Position numbers and translations under genes: made by a program. Under the pieces are notes generated by a model. It saw only the letters and a list, made by a program, of their open reading frames with translations. It ran no database searches and had not been told where the DNA came from. Shown here one piece after another: positions 32,201 to 42,800 of a stretch of 64,000 nucleotides of DNA. This stretch comes from Hygrocybe punicea (taxonomy: Eukaryota; Basidiomycota; Agaricomycetes; Agaricales; Hygrophoraceae). The DNA is taken from assembly GCA_963556145.1 (NCBI GenBank), contig OY744469.1:5056767-5120766 (forward strand), in the 5' to 3' direction. Position 1 is the stretch's first letter; every line of letters starts with the position of its first letter.

Positions 32201-32235
32201 GCTGTTCCATGATGCACACTGGGCATCTGAGATCA

Positions 32236-32526
32236 ATTTCTGTATGAGGTCTTTAATTGGCTCCCAAAGTGAGCAACCATTGAATCCAACATAGAAACCA
32301 GTAGCCAGGGTGGCAGCATGCATGTGGTAATTGTCTGGTAGGGAGAGATTGCTTCGAAGAATTGGGTTTCATGAGTTCCCAAAAGGGAGAGCAAGTGTGA
32401 ACAGACAGGGCAGCATGGATCGGATACTCCTATAATATTGGTGTAGAGACTGGTATCTCCCTGGGCATGTATTCCCTCTATTTCCTCTATTCTACATTCC
32501 TTCAGTTTGCTCTTCTCACTTTCCAA
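32236..32526 (-). pseudogene. Deaminase-like (OTT_1508-type) C-terminal remnant
   Basis: The frame contains GVSDPCCPVCSHLLSLL followed by TTCMLPPWLLVSMLDSMVAH. The PCxxC cysteine pair, then a short spacer and a Leu-Pro-Pro-Trp-Leu segment, recalls the C-terminal part of the fungal putative nucleic-acid/nucleotide deaminase family (OTT_1508-like), in which the cysteines bind zinc. The His/Glu half of the active site is not visible. The hAT MITE at 32570 lies just upstream on this strand and may have severed the gene. The call is from memory of the family. Confidence 0.4.
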
Positions 32527-32569
32527 TCACCTCTCCCAGTTCTCCCCCTTGTTTCTTGTTATAGATACT

Positions 32570-33505
32570 TAGGGATGACCACGGGTTCGTGACGGGTTGG
32601 CATGGCCAACACCGCACCCATACCCGCTGAACCCGCACCCATAACGGGTACAACCCGTACCGTCCGTTCTGACCCTCGGTGCCCCGGTTACCCGTACCCG
32701 TCTGTCCAAACCCGTGGTCCCCCGGTTTTTTCGGAGCCAGGGTGTGCCCAAAGTCGTCGCAAACACCCAGCACACGTCAATTGACGTGGCTGGTTTGTTT
32801 TGCGACGGCTCTGCCGCCCTCAACCTCTCAACGCACCTGCCAACTTCCACCGTCGTCGCTGGAACGGCTTGGCCACTGGGCCAGAGCCGACGTTGACGAC
32901 GTTGGTGTTGGGTCGTCGTATTGTCATGTTAACAGCGTCGTCGTTGTCGCGTTGTGTTGCCGTCGCCGTTGCATCGTGTTGCCGTCGTCGCCACGTCGTG
33001 CCGCCGCCGTTTAGCAATGAAACTAAATAAAAATAATAAAGTAGCAAGCATTAGCACAAGCCAGTTTAATGAGATGATGATAATTGACGTACCTGACAGC
33101 CAGAGGGTGGGCGCACCACCTCACTGGCTGTTTTCCTGGCCATGCATAAACTTGTCGTGGTCGTTGTCGTTGTAGTCGTCGTTGTAGTCGTTGTTGTTGC
33201 TGTTGTTTTGTGTTCATAGTTGTCATTGTTGTTGTCGTCACGGTCATTGTTGTTGTCGTCACGGTCATTGTTGTTGTTGTCACGGTCATTGTTGTTGTCG
33301 TCACGGTCGTTGTTGTAGTCATCACGGTCGTTGTTGTAGTTGTTGTTGTAGTCGTCGTCGTGTGTTGACATACCCGTGAAAACCGCGACACCGTGGGTAT
33401 GGGTGACGGTATGGTCACGGGTGATGAAACCAAACACCCTACCCGTACCCGCGCAACCCGTTTTGGTAATACCGCGGGTTGACCCCCAACCCATGGTCAT
33501 CCCTA
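32570..33505. mobile_element. hAT MITE copy 2, 936 bp, perfect 8-bp duplication
   Basis: The inverted near-identical partner of 26699-27603, with ends TAGGGATGACC ... GGTCATCCCTA and the perfect duplication TAGATACT at 32562-32569 and 33506-33513. It carries the same 16-bp palindrome (32773-32788) and a longer GTTGTTGTCGTCACGGTCAT array (about 33225-33360). High identity and perfect duplications in both copies indicate recent movement. Confidence 0.92.
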
Positions 33506-33744
33506 TAGATACTATATAGTACATATATAGTGGCTTGTGTCCATAGTTACAAACAAGAAGAGATTCTTGGGTTTTTACCCCATTGACAAAACTCGCAAAA
33601 CACTGAGATTACGCGCCTACAAAGGCTGCTCTCTCTACATTGGTCATGTTCTACATTACGGAGCATCAGAAGAATACACTAGTACAATAAATATAGCACT
33701 TGCGGTATATGCATCCATGTCCAGACCACAATGTTCAAGAGGCA

Positions 33745-34086
33745 TCATCTGCTGGGTTGTCGAGTGGTGGTATGTACAGTGAGTCTCGGATTGTATTCTG
33801 TAGGTTGCGCGGTGGCGAAGGCCATGCCTGGGTTCAATATCGTGCAAGCCGTAATAACGGAGACTTCTTCCAACCAGGTCTGCCACCATCGATAGTCGTC
33901 GTCGGGCTTCGTGTTCGCGAGGTGGAAGATGAAGATGACAGCTTGACTCGCGCTGGCGGATACGGACAAGACACCTAAGACTTGAAAAGCCCCATTGCCA
34001 GTGTAGGGATAAAGTCTCGACTCGGCAGTGCTGCGGCCTATCAGCGATATAAGCGCCAGGACTAGCACAGCCAACCAGCTTGACAT
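33745..34086 (-). CDS. Possible small membrane protein, function unknown
   Basis: From ATG at 34086: a hydrophobic N-terminal segment (WLAVLVLALISLIG), a second hydrophobic stretch (FQVLGVLSVSASASQAVIFI) and a third weaker one near the C-terminal third, with WWQTWLEE between. It starts 14 bp from, and divergent to, the NACHT-TPR start codon. I do not recognise the family. It could be a chance frame or a gene fragment. Confidence 0.3.
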   Translation of the reverse strand: MSSWLAVLVLALISLIGRSTAESRLYPYTGNGAFQVLGVLSVSASASQAVIFIFHLANTKPDDDYRWWQTWLEEVSVITACTILNPGMAFATAQPTEYNPRLTVHTTTRQPSR

Positions 34087-34099
34087 TATCTCGCCAACG

Positions 34100-37000
34100 A
34101 TGCTGAAATGGTTAAAGAAAGTCATTGACGGCCGCGGTAAAGGCAGAGCAGAAAGGCTTCCGGGGGGTGCTGCGGGCACGGTGGGTTCTTTTTATTCAAG
34201 CATTCTGAGCGACAACGACGACGACACTTGCAGATTGCAGTTATCGCACCAAATCCAGTGGACCTATGTCCACCTCCCACACTCACAGTGAGAGCACATC
34301 ATATCAGTGCTCCAAGTTCAACCTTCAACGTCGTTGGAGGTGACCAGCACAATTGTCATTGTACGTCAAAGTTGCCGGACAAGCAACATGCTTTCATCCA
34401 CAATAACTCGAAACTTATTGCCAAGTTTGTTGAACGTAGTATCTAACAATTCCCTGGGCACCCTTCCATACGCCGAAGGCGCTTCCTGGAACCCGCGTCT
34501 CGTGTGCTTGCCTGGTACACGCACAGCCCTCCTCGATGATATATGGAAATGGATCAACGAAGCTGATAGTACCAAGTCGGCAGAAATATTTTTCTTGTCT
34601 GATGTGGCCGGCACCAGAAAGAGTGCGATTGCGCACACCGTCGCTCGCGACTGCCACAAGGCCGGAATTCTTGCCTCGTCTTTCTTCTTTGATCGGGACA
34701 TCCCAGATAGAAACCAGCCTAAAAGGTTCTTCAGCACCATCGTACATGACCTCGCTGGACTTAGCAAGGATCTGGCGGAACATATCAGCGTTATTCTCGT
34801 AAATGATCGCAGTCTTGCATCTGCGTCGCAATCTCGTCAATTTGACGAACTCATCCTGAATCCTTTTCAGGTTCACAGGCATTGTATTCATAGGCCTATC
34901 GTCGTAGTCATCGATGCGCTGGATGAAGGTTACGATCCGGAGACTCTCGAAATCCTGTGCACCAAGGTTCCTGACCTTCCCGGGACGTTCCGCATATTCC
35001 TAACCTCTCGCCCGAAGGACGACATCTTCACGGATTTGTCTACTGCGAATCACGTTCACTGCAGATCAATCAATATTCAGGACGATAGCAATCAGAGGGA
35101 TATTGCTCTGTATGTCCAAGCGAGGCTGCGAAATATTGCAACGCGGAAGCATTTGGGTGCAGATTGGCCTGGTGTGCAATTAACGAGTGACTTTACGGTG
35201 AAGGCGGAGGGCTTGTTCATTTGGGCAGCTACCGTCAGCAATGACTTATCCACCACTATGGATCCAGAGAAGAAGCTCAGGACACTCTTGTACGAGAATG
35301 ATCCGTCAGTCCTTCAGGCAGAACCCAAGATGGACAACTTGTATGCTGAGATTCTTAATACTTGCAACTGGACAGACAAGGATTTTGTAGAGGGGTACGA
35401 GTTGCTCATTGGGGCCATCGTCGCAGTCAAGACACCGCTGTCCATGTCTGCTCTCCGGTGCCTGCATTGGGCTAACCCGACACTAAATGTCAATGAAATC
35501 CTTTGCCAACTCAGCTCGGTACTCACTGGCTTGGACGATTAACGTTGACCTATACAATTCCTACATCTCTCCTTTCGAGAATTCGTAACTTTTCGGGCTC
35601 AAACCTCGGCAGCTCATGAGCGGTTCTATGTCAACGAGAAGGAGCATAGTCGGAAGCTGGCATTCTTGTGTATTCATGTCATGAATGAACAGTTGAATCC
35701 GGACATACCTGGTACGGGCTATTTAACGGGACGGAAGCAGGTCAAAGGCATCCCTAAAATCAACCAATCGAGTATTTCGGAAGTGCTGTGGTATGCGTGC
35801 CGATTCTGGGCGGAGCACATCATCGACATCGAGGAGCCGTTGTCGGAAATGTTTTTCAATGCAATGAGCACATTCCTTGTGAGGCGGCTGCTGATCTGGA
35901 TGGAGGTTTTGTATTCCACATTTGAATTTCAAAGTTTGGTCAATGTACGAGTCTGGCTTCAGGTTAGACATTTAAATTTCAATTCCCTCGGTACCAACTA
36001 ATGTGGTGATTCTGGACAGAAAATGTGCCCGATGCTTATAACTGCAATTTCGGGCGAAACACAGGCTGCAACATTTCGTCGGCTCTCCACGCAACTTCAC
36101 TACATGGGTCTCTGAGAAGATGCCGTAAGAGCGATCGAGGACGCAGTCGAGCTGTACCGGCAGCTTGCTGCTGACGATCGTGCCACTTTCATTCCAGATC
36201 TCGCCACATCCCTAATTAGTTTCTCCAACCGCTTATTCGAGCTGGGTCGTCGAGAAGATGCCTTGAAAGCAATTGAGGAGGCAGTTGAGCTGTACCGGCA
36301 GCTCGCTGCCGACCGTCCTGCGACTTTCATTCCAGATCTCGCCATGGCCCTGAACAATCTCTCTAGCCGCTTATCCCATCTGGGTCACCGAGAAGATGCC
36401 CTGAAAGCAATTGAGGAGGCAGTTGAGCTGTACCGGCAGCTCGACCGTCCTGCGACTTTCATTCCAGATCTCGCCATGTCCCTGAACAATCTCTCCAGCC
36501 GCTTATCTCATCTGGGTCGCCGAGAAGATGCCTTGAAAGCAATTGAGGAGGCAGTTGAGCTGTACCGGCAGCTCGCTGCTGACCGTCCTGCGACTTTCAT
36601 TCCAGATCTCGCCAGTTCCCTGAACAATCTCTCCAGCTGTTTGTCCGATCTGGGTCGCCGTGAAGATGCCTTGAAAGCAATTGAGGAGGCCGTTGAGCTA
36701 CGCCGGCAGCTTGCTGCTGATCGTCCTGCGACTTTCATTCCAGATCTCGCCGTGTCCCTGAACAATCTGTCCAGCCGTTTGTCCCATCTGGGTCACCGAG
36801 AAGATGCCTTGAAAGCAATTGAGGAGGCAGTTGAACTGTACCGGCAGCTTGCTGCTGACCGTCCTGCGAATTTCATTCCAGATCTCGCCATGTCCCTCAA
36901 CAACCTCTCTCTTCTTTTATCCAATCTGGGTCACTGCGAAGATTCCTTGAAAGCAATTGAGGAGGCAGTTGAGCTGTACCAGCAGCTTGCTGCCGATTGT

Positions 37001-37120
37001 CCTGCTGCTTTTAATCCACGTCTTGCCATGTCCCTCAAGACCCTCTCTCGTCTTTTATCCGATCTGGGTCGCCGCGAAGATGCCCAGACAGCCATGGAGG
37101 CAGCAAGGCAGTTCCAGTAA
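34100..37120 (+). pseudogene. NACHT-TPR (STAND/NLR-like) gene, inactivated
   Basis: Fungal NACHT-TPR proteins are signalling NTPases in which TPRs sense a ligand. The start MLKWLKKVIDGRGKGRAE is at 34100. Frameshifts separate it from the next part (NPVDLCPPPTLTV, about 34250) and again near 34435. The NACHT domain follows: the Walker A segment reads AGTRKSAIA where GTGKS is expected, Walker B is VVVIDALDE, and a later motif is IFLTSRPKDD. In-frame stops are TAA 35540-35542, TGA 35546-35548 and TGA 36113-36115; the homologous sequence (FREFVTFRAQTS, GTGYLTGRKQVKGIPKI) continues in frame between and after them. A 57-bp phase-0 intron is at 35963-36019. Seven TPR units end at 37120. Multiple lesions and a damaged P-loop indicate a pseudogene. 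Confidence 0.88.
36116..37080 (+). repeat. Seven near-identical 46-residue TPR-type repeats
   Basis: The unit of 138 bp begins EDALKAIEEAVELYRQLAAD and ends LSHLGHR. Repeat 3 lacks two residues (LDRPA instead of LAADRPA, near 36440). High DNA identity between units 2-6 indicates recent amplification or homogenisation, a common way such repeats vary in fungal NLRs. Confidence 0.85.
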
Positions 37121-37242
37121 TGCATCTGATACTCTACTTTTCTTTCCAGTTGCCAGTTCCTCAGTAATATGTAAAGTACATCTTCGTGATGATATTGTTC
37201 TGCAAATACATATCTATGGTCTAAACTTATACCTTGGATTCT

Positions 37243-38629
37243 TCAATATTTTGACCAGCCTACCTTCACTCGCAACACATCAGCTCCCAAGTCCCACCTA
37301 GCCGTCTCTGGCAAACTCATCAAGATGATCTCTATCCTCGCCTCAGGTGTCATCAAACCAACTTTGGTTCCATGATCGTAGACCACGTTGGATTCGACAT
37401 ATTTCCCTCTCCTCAAAAGCTAACACCTGCGCCCATGCTCCTCACTCGGCATCGACAGCCTTCGTTCCAAGATGGGCAGATATGATGGCAATAAGGCGTC
37501 TCCAAGGGAATGAATGAAGGTCACGATCTGTGTGGTAGACCTTGGGCGCTGAGCAGTGTCGTCTGAGAGACGCATGTGTTGTCTCTCATTGAGATCGTCA
37601 AAGAATAATCTGCCAATACCTTGAGTCTCTCCGCAATGAGAGATGAAGAAGTGTTCATCGCACCACTTTTTAAATGCAGGATACAGAGCGTTCCGTGCTG
37701 ACCACAAGCGTTGTTCCATGTTGCGTGAAAATGACGCGCATCCCTCGAGGAGATAAGAGGGTGTCAGATCAGAACCACCCCCGAACCACCAGGCGAGCAC
37801 CTTGTCTGTTCCTGCCTGCGTTTCGGGGATAGGTTCGGTGATCCCGAAGTATCGATAATTAGCGTATACGGTGGGAGCCCTGGGGTTTCGTGGGTGCACG
37901 ACAAGACTGATGCCTGCAGCGAAGAAAGGCAGAGATGAATGATCTGCTCACATCCCTGCTTGATTGCGGGTAGTGGAAACAAGCCGTGCACAATGGAGAT
38001 GTTAACGACAGCTTTCTCCAAAACCGTTGCTACTGATTCGGATGGCGGTATTGATGCTGGGGCAGCGAATATGTAAGACTTGCCGGAGCCTCCTTGTGCG
38101 CGTACCCAGGAATAGGGGTGTGTTTGGGTTTAAATTCTCAAACGCAGATACCATCTTGTCCTGCAAAGAAACAATGTAATCTTCAACATGCCGACGCATG
38201 GCAAGCCGAGAGTTCGGTCAGACTCTCGTGTGTTGAGTAACTGATGAACGGTGGTGTAATACCTTAGGAGGCTAAGAGCTGGGCGCTGGGCGGCACTGGA
38301 GATATGAAGCAAGAAAACAACTTGAAGTATAATGGCCGTGTAGGTGTCGTCCTGTCGCTGGCCATCAACCAGACCTTTTCCCTGGTTCTTGTTCTCCTTT
38401 GCTCATCGGTTGTGCGCTGGGCATTGATGCAACATTTTAAGTTATTCCCCAGCGTCTTTCTCCCCGCAGCTGACATCCCTTGACGACCCATGCACCTGCA
38501 CCGGCAGCCACGACGGCTGCTGTCGTGCTCACATTGAAGGTGTTAAAGCCATCGCCTCCAGTCCTGATGATGTCCACTACGAAGTCTTGGTTTCGATCCT
38601 GCAGCACCGATTGCAGAAACGATGGAGCC
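37243..38629 (-). pseudogene. Coproporphyrinogen III oxidase (HEM13/CPOX) pseudogene
   Basis: CPOX oxidises coproporphyrinogen III to protoporphyrinogen IX in haem synthesis. A presequence-like N terminus ([13 protein letters not shown] ... GAWVVKG) is frameshifted to [15 protein letters not shown]. Then come MRRHVEDYIVSLQDKMV, a frameshifted stretch encoding SWVRAQGGSGKSYIFAAP, and NISIVHG. After that lie a small insertion and an in-frame TGA where MRADH is expected, then HPRNPRAPTVYANYRYF and AWWFGGGSDLTPSYL. EDAAHFH is corrupted, followed by PAFKKWCDEHFFI, GIGRLFFDDL and LERRLSMPS, a TAG before LLRRGKYVE, and an end at 37243-37245. These lesions, plus the foldback inserted at 38629, show it is dead. 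A functional copy must lie elsewhere. Confidence 0.9.
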
Positions 38630-41213
38630 ACCTAACCTTCCCACACTACAAGTCAAATGATACTAGGCGATGGCTGTTGCCGTCTAGTATAGTTTGACTT
38701 GATTGCCTTATTTCTCTACTCCAGCAATACTATCATCACCCCACACATCGGACAGGCCCAGCTTTCGGCCACTTCGAATTTCTCGCTCGATTTTAACTCA
38801 ATCCACAGTAAACTTGATACAAGACATATAATACATCATATTGTTATTTTAGAAGTCTTTTCTAGGTGTAAAATGCAGTTTGTGGTGAGGAGAAAAAAAG
38901 GCAATTGGTCATGCTTTGACAGGTGGGGTTCAAATATGCCACTGTGACATTGTGTGACTGGCCGAAAGCTGGGCCTGTCCGATGTGTGGGGTGATGATAG
39001 TATCCCCAGCAATACCGGGAACATTGTTACTACTAAGTTGTATATCATAGATTAGATAATGATATCTGTCCAAAACGGGGATCAGGTTCGCTTTCCGCCG
39101 CTGCCCCGGATCTTTCCGCCGCTGTCAGGCGACCCTCGAGCTCACTGTCAGCAACAGCGAGCTCGACTTACTCACTCTCCCCCCATCTTTTCAAGCTGAT
39201 TTTTTTGTATATAATATATTTATTCTTGTACTTACTATAGATAGACTAATATACATGATAATACAGCAAATAAAAGAGAAATAAAAGAAACAAAAAATAA
39301 GGATACATGGGGTGCTACCATTGAACCGGTGGGTACTCACCTTCACAGAGGTGTCGCATCAGGTCCACTGGTGATGGGTAAGGGTGCTGGAGGGGCGGGA
39401 AGGACGCGGGGAGCGGGGGAGGATGGCCAGCCTGGGGTGGTGGAAGTGGGTGGTGGGGAAGCGGCCGGTAAACAAGATGGGTGGTGACCGGAGTAAGGAG
39501 AGGGGTGGGGGAGGGTTCCCGGCCCCAAACGAGGAGCAGGGAGAGGTCAGTAAATGGGGGAAAGAGCAGGAATGGGCGGGTACTCACCTGCGCCATTGGG
39601 CCCCCCACGGCCCTCCCTGTATTCCACTGTTAATAAAAACATGGGGGACATCATCTTTGATGTCCCCAGCGGCCCCGTCGTGGGTTTCGCCGTCCCAATC
39701 GGTCCCGTCATCGAGCTGCACGAGGGTGGTGATGGCGGCAGTTCCAGCGATGATACCTCGACGACGACGACGCCGTTGACGACGCCACTGCTGTGGGCAA
39801 CCCACCATGTTGCCTCCATCGCATTCGTTGCTGCGCGCCCGATCCGTCGCGGCTAGTTTTGAAGTTCGAGGCCATTGGTTGAAAACGGCGGGGGCGCTCC
39901 TACTTGGTTTTGAGGGCATACAGGGGGGCGGCCTTGGTGCCAATCATCGCTGTCGTCCTTGTCGTCCTTGTTTCTGTTGTTGTTGAGGCAGTGGGGAGTG
40001 GGAGCGCAGCGGAATGGGGGATGGTGGTGGTAAAAGCCTAAAAGGCATGTGACTGTTCACTTACCTTTTACTACCACATGCCCGCCTCCCAACTCGCCTC
40101 CTGCCACGCTCCCACTACCCACCCCCTCAACGACGACGGAAATGAGGAGGACGACAACGACGGCGATGATTGGCGCAGAGACCACCACCCTGGACGTCCT
40201 CAAAGCCGCGCAGGAGCGTGCCCGACTTTTTCAACCAATGGTCTCAAACGTCGAAACCGGCGGCGGCGGGCTTGGCGCACAGCAACGAACACGACGAAGG
40301 CAACATGGAGGGTTGTCACCGGCGATGGTGTGGTTAACGGCGGCAGTGTCATTGAGATATCGCCGTCGCAACCACCCTAGTCGCCACCCTCGCACAACTC
40401 GATGACGGGACCAATTGGGACGGCAAAACCCATGGAATGGACGATGGGGCCATCTGAGATGACGTCCCCACTTGCTTCATTGAAGGTGGGATATTGGGAG
40501 GGCCGCGGGGGGCCCCTAATGGTACAGGTGAGTACCTATTTCCCTCCTGCTTGTTCCCCATGTACTTACCCCTTCCCGCCGCTTTTTCGGGGCCGGGAGC
40601 CCTCCCCCATTCATCCCCTTTCCATTTCACTCATCCGCCTCACTTCCAGGCCCTTTTCCCGCCATGCATTGCCACCCCCCACTCCATACAACCTTCCCCA
40701 CCCCCCATCATCCGTCCCAGCCCTCTAGCGCCCTTTGCCACCAATTTCAGACCCCATCCGGCGCCCCCACGAAGGTGAGTACCCACCGGTTCAATGGTAG
40801 CACCCCATGTATCCTTATTTTTTGTTTCTTTTATTTCTCTTTTATTTGCTGTATTATCATGTATATTAGTCTATCTATAGTAAGTACAAGAATAAATATA
40901 TTATATACAAAAAAATCAGCTTGAAAAGATGGGGGGAGAGTGAGTAAGTCGAGCTCGCTGTTGCTGACAGTGAGCTCGAGGGTCGCCTGACAGCGGCGGA
41001 AAGATCCAGGGCAGCGGCGGAAAGCGAACCTGATCCCCGTTTTGGACAGATATCATTATCTAATCTATGATATACAACTTAGTAGTAACAATGTTCCCGG
41101 TATTGCTGGGGATATTGCTGGAGTAGAGAAATAAGGCAATCAAGTCAAACTATACTAGACGGCAACAGCCGTCGCCTAGTATCATTTGACTTGTAGTGTG
41201 GGAAGGTTAGGTG
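38629..41213. mobile_element. 2.6-kb foldback element with 8-9 bp duplication, inserted in the CPOX pseudogene
   Basis: The outer inverted ends are CACCTAACCTTCCCACACT and its complement. Long near-identical arms follow (38629-39350 against 40770-41213, apart from an insert in the left arm). The inner arms are more diverged and G/C-rich. GATGGAGC flanks both sides (38621-38628, 41214-41221; one more base, C, also matches), and the right flank resumes CPOX-side sequence. Short protein-like frames in the centre (e.g. TTLDVLKAAQERARLFQP at about 40180) recur in the related foldback at 42801-43900. No transposase was recognised. Confidence 0.88.
38730..39000. mobile_element. 271-bp TA-flanked MITE in the left arm of the foldback
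   Basis: The ends CTATCATCACCCCACACATC and complement form a TIR of about 42 bp. TA is duplicated (38728-38729, 39001-39002). The right arm of the same foldback (about 41105-41115) has the empty site with a single TA, proving insertion after the palindrome formed. Tc1/mariner-type by target site. Confidence 0.92.
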
Positions 41214-41221
41214 GATGGAGC

Positions 41222-41738
41222 CCTGTGACAGTGTATTGGATGAGTCAGCAAGGTGGGTCGGCGAGCATTTGCGTGCCAAATATATGCGTGAAGCCATCTA
41301 TCCTGACATATGCTATCTAATGCCCTGTCATAGCGGGGTCCATGCGAGGTATCCAGATCCGGATACAGTCCGTTTTTAATGTCCCCTCTTTCAATACTGA
41401 TCGGTGTCATCTCATTGATCATGCTACGTCCTATTATACATCATGCATCATCTCCAGACTCTCTCCGGATCGTGCTAATTCAGGGTTTCTGCATTGAATT
41501 TGCAATGACATGTGCTGCCCTTCGGTCAAGTAATAGAGCAAAAAGTGGGGTGTTTGGTGTAAGATAATGAGAAGCATGAGTGTAAAACAAAAGCAAGGGA
41601 CGAGGCAACTACAGTTATTAGTTGCAGCGGGAGAGTTTGAATATGTTATTCAAACATTCTTGACCTTCAGCCATGCCTTTTCAGCAGTTTCCGAACCTAC
41701 TGGTACTTCAAAACATCAGGGAGAAATCCACATGTACC
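41222..41738. other. No gene recognised
   Basis: Flank of the CPOX pseudogene 5' side. Only short frames without recognisable content. Confidence 0.35.
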
Positions 41739-42700
41739 TCAGTAATTCGCCGCAGCATGTCTGAGTTCTTGAACTTGTGCATCGGTCATAGCAATAATAC
41801 TCTCCAGCTGGGCAGCGGAAATAGCAGTACCCAAGAGGTGTAGAGGGCGTCTCGCAGGCGCTTGCTCCAGCTGTCGCTGAGCCTCAATAGTAGCCATATA
41901 GTCACCACTGGGTGAAGGTTTATGGGTGCGTGCAGTGAGTTGTGCCGGTGTGAAAGGACCATATTTGACTGTTGTCCAGTAGGGTCCGATGAACAGTAAC
42001 CATGGCACTCCATCTAGAGTGGGAACCAACTTCCCTTTGACCGCAGCTTTCACCTGATCCTCTCCTTGAAAGTAGAGCTTATGAAACGCCCTCCTAACAT
42101 CCAATACGTCCTCCAGATCGGAACATTCTGGCAAACTCCTCATCAGATCCATACATTGCTTCACTTCGACTCCTAATCGCAATGTGACGTGAGGAGTGGT
42201 GGGCATAGAGAAGTTTCCTAGCCCCAAGTCGGGGATCTCTGCACGAGCATCTTTCGGAGTGTCAGGTTTCCATTTCAGCAAGAGTTGCGGGAAGATCGTA
42301 AAACGTTCAGGGGGTGTTTTGTGCAGGAAAAGGAATTCGCAAATGGCGGCATAGGCAACATCTTCTGTACAATGCTTGCCAGGCAAGCTGCATAATGCAG
42401 TGTCCCTTGGAAGTTCTTGCCGCTCATATCAATGTATTTTTGGGTTGCAAGGTTTGTTGATACTTCTTTCTCAATCACTGCAATGGCATCCTGCACAGAA
42501 CAACTGGCAGAATCACTGGCACTAGGCATGGACATGATTTGTTCATCGACCTCCTTCCAAGGGCCCATTCTAGTGCTCCTCAGTAAAATATCAACAACCT
42601 TGAGAGAGACAGATATTTTGCTCAGTCCAGATGTGAATTTAGGAGGTTGTTAATGGCATCAAAAGGAAGCACCTGGAGGCATAACCACTCAGCATATGCG
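41739..42700 (-). pseudogene. Basidiomycete hypothetical protein, cut by the assembly gap and frameshifted
   Basis: Two frames make one protein. 42568-42380 reads MGPWKEVDEQIMSMP ... TQKYIDMSGKNFQGTLHYAA, and 42383-41739 reads PGKHCTEDVAYAAICEFLFLH ... ATIEAQRQL, joined by a frameshift near 42380. Conserved-looking parts are IPDLGLGNFSMP, RLGVEVKQCMDLM, VPWLLFIGPYWTTVKYGPFT and KPSPSGDYMAT, which I recall from an uncharacterised agaricomycete family often found in many copies. Upstream, RSTRM and LLPFDAINNLLNSHLD suggest another exon before the N gap. Function unknown. Confidence 0.55.
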
Positions 42701-42800
42701 NNNNNNNNNNNNNNNNNNNNNNNNNNNNNNNNNNNNNNNNNNNNNNNNNNNNNNNNNNNNNNNNNNNNNNNNNNNNNNNNNNNNNNNNNNNNNNNNNNNN
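42701..42800. other. Assembly gap (100 N)
   Basis: One hundred N. Its size is probably a placeholder. It sits where a foldback arm should begin, so the gap is likely caused by palindromic repeat sequence. Confidence 0.99.
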
